DNA from: Pseudomonadota bacterium | GTDB lineage: Bacteria; Pseudomonadota; Alphaproteobacteria; Rhizobiales; Xanthobacteraceae | Direction of reading: 5' to 3' | DNA: 5,635 nt | Assembly: GCA_023405565.1 (NCBI GenBank) | Contig: JAEXXW010000125.1 | Coordinates: 1 to 5,635 of the forward strand | Part shown: piece after piece, positions 5,620-5,635 of the stretch | Layout: the number at the start of each line of letters is the position of its first letter | Position numbering within the stretch: position 1 is the stretch's first letter | Notes under the pieces: generated by a model | The model's database searches: none | What the model saw: only the letters and a program-made list of their open reading frames with translations | Told to the model about the DNA's origin: nothing | Made by a program: the position numbers and the translations under genes

Positions 5620-5635
5620 ATGTCAGCGGTCATCA
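5620..5635 (+). CDS. Start of a downstream gene, cut off by the window edge
   Basis: ATG 5620 opens a frame reading MSAVI to the window end. It is preceded by a G-rich ribosome binding site and lies 25 bases after the stop of the 209-residue gene, so the two are probably one operon. Five codons do not allow identification. From context with DUF4212/SSS loci, an exonuclease or CBS/nucleotidyltransferase-domain protein is a guess only. Confidence 0.45.

Overview
The window looks like chromosomal DNA of an alphaproteobacterium of the order Hyphomicrobiales (Rhizobiales), most likely the Bradyrhizobium/Rhodopseudomonas/Afipia group. The reasons are fairly high GC, the style of the LivF and symporter proteins, a match to the alphaproteobacterial general-stress (EcfG) promoter consensus, and intergenic DNA resembling dispersed rhizobial repeats. 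Taxonomy and family names rest on recognition of the protein sequences, not on a database search.

Layout. (i) At 2-574 (+) is the 3' part of a LivF-type ABC ATPase of a branched-chain amino acid-like importer. (ii) Convergent to it, on the minus strand, are two small three-helix membrane protein genes (1475-1113 and 1027-521). They align to each other without gaps and appear to be tandem paralogues. A GGAACC-N16-CGTT promoter lies upstream of the pair. (iii) Further upstream on the minus strand is a coupled pair (2280-1972 and 1975-1649) encoding a YggT-like protein and a three-helix protein of unknown function. They overlap by ATGA, and a probable terminator follows. (iv) A strong intrinsic terminator (2371-2338) ends the next minus-strand unit, a two-gene sodium:solute symporter operon: a small DUF4212-type subunit (4670-4380) and a large SSS-family subunit (4365-2398) often annotated as acetate permease. 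(v) A 294-base divergent control region (4671-4964) carries candidate back-to-back promoters, a small inverted repeat and leader hairpins. (vi) On the plus strand is an unrecognised 209-residue soluble protein (4965-5594), then the first codons of another gene (5620 onward) whose ribosome binding site includes a run of ten G.

How it fits together. The divergent control region probably coordinates uptake of a small carboxylate such as acetate (minus strand) with a cytoplasmic set that starts with the 209-residue protein (plus strand). The two paralogous membrane proteins look like a separate stress-inducible unit of unknown function and are the best candidate for something undescribed. No stretch longer than 300 bases lacks a gene. 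No tRNA, rRNA, insertion sequence, integrase or CRISPR array was seen.
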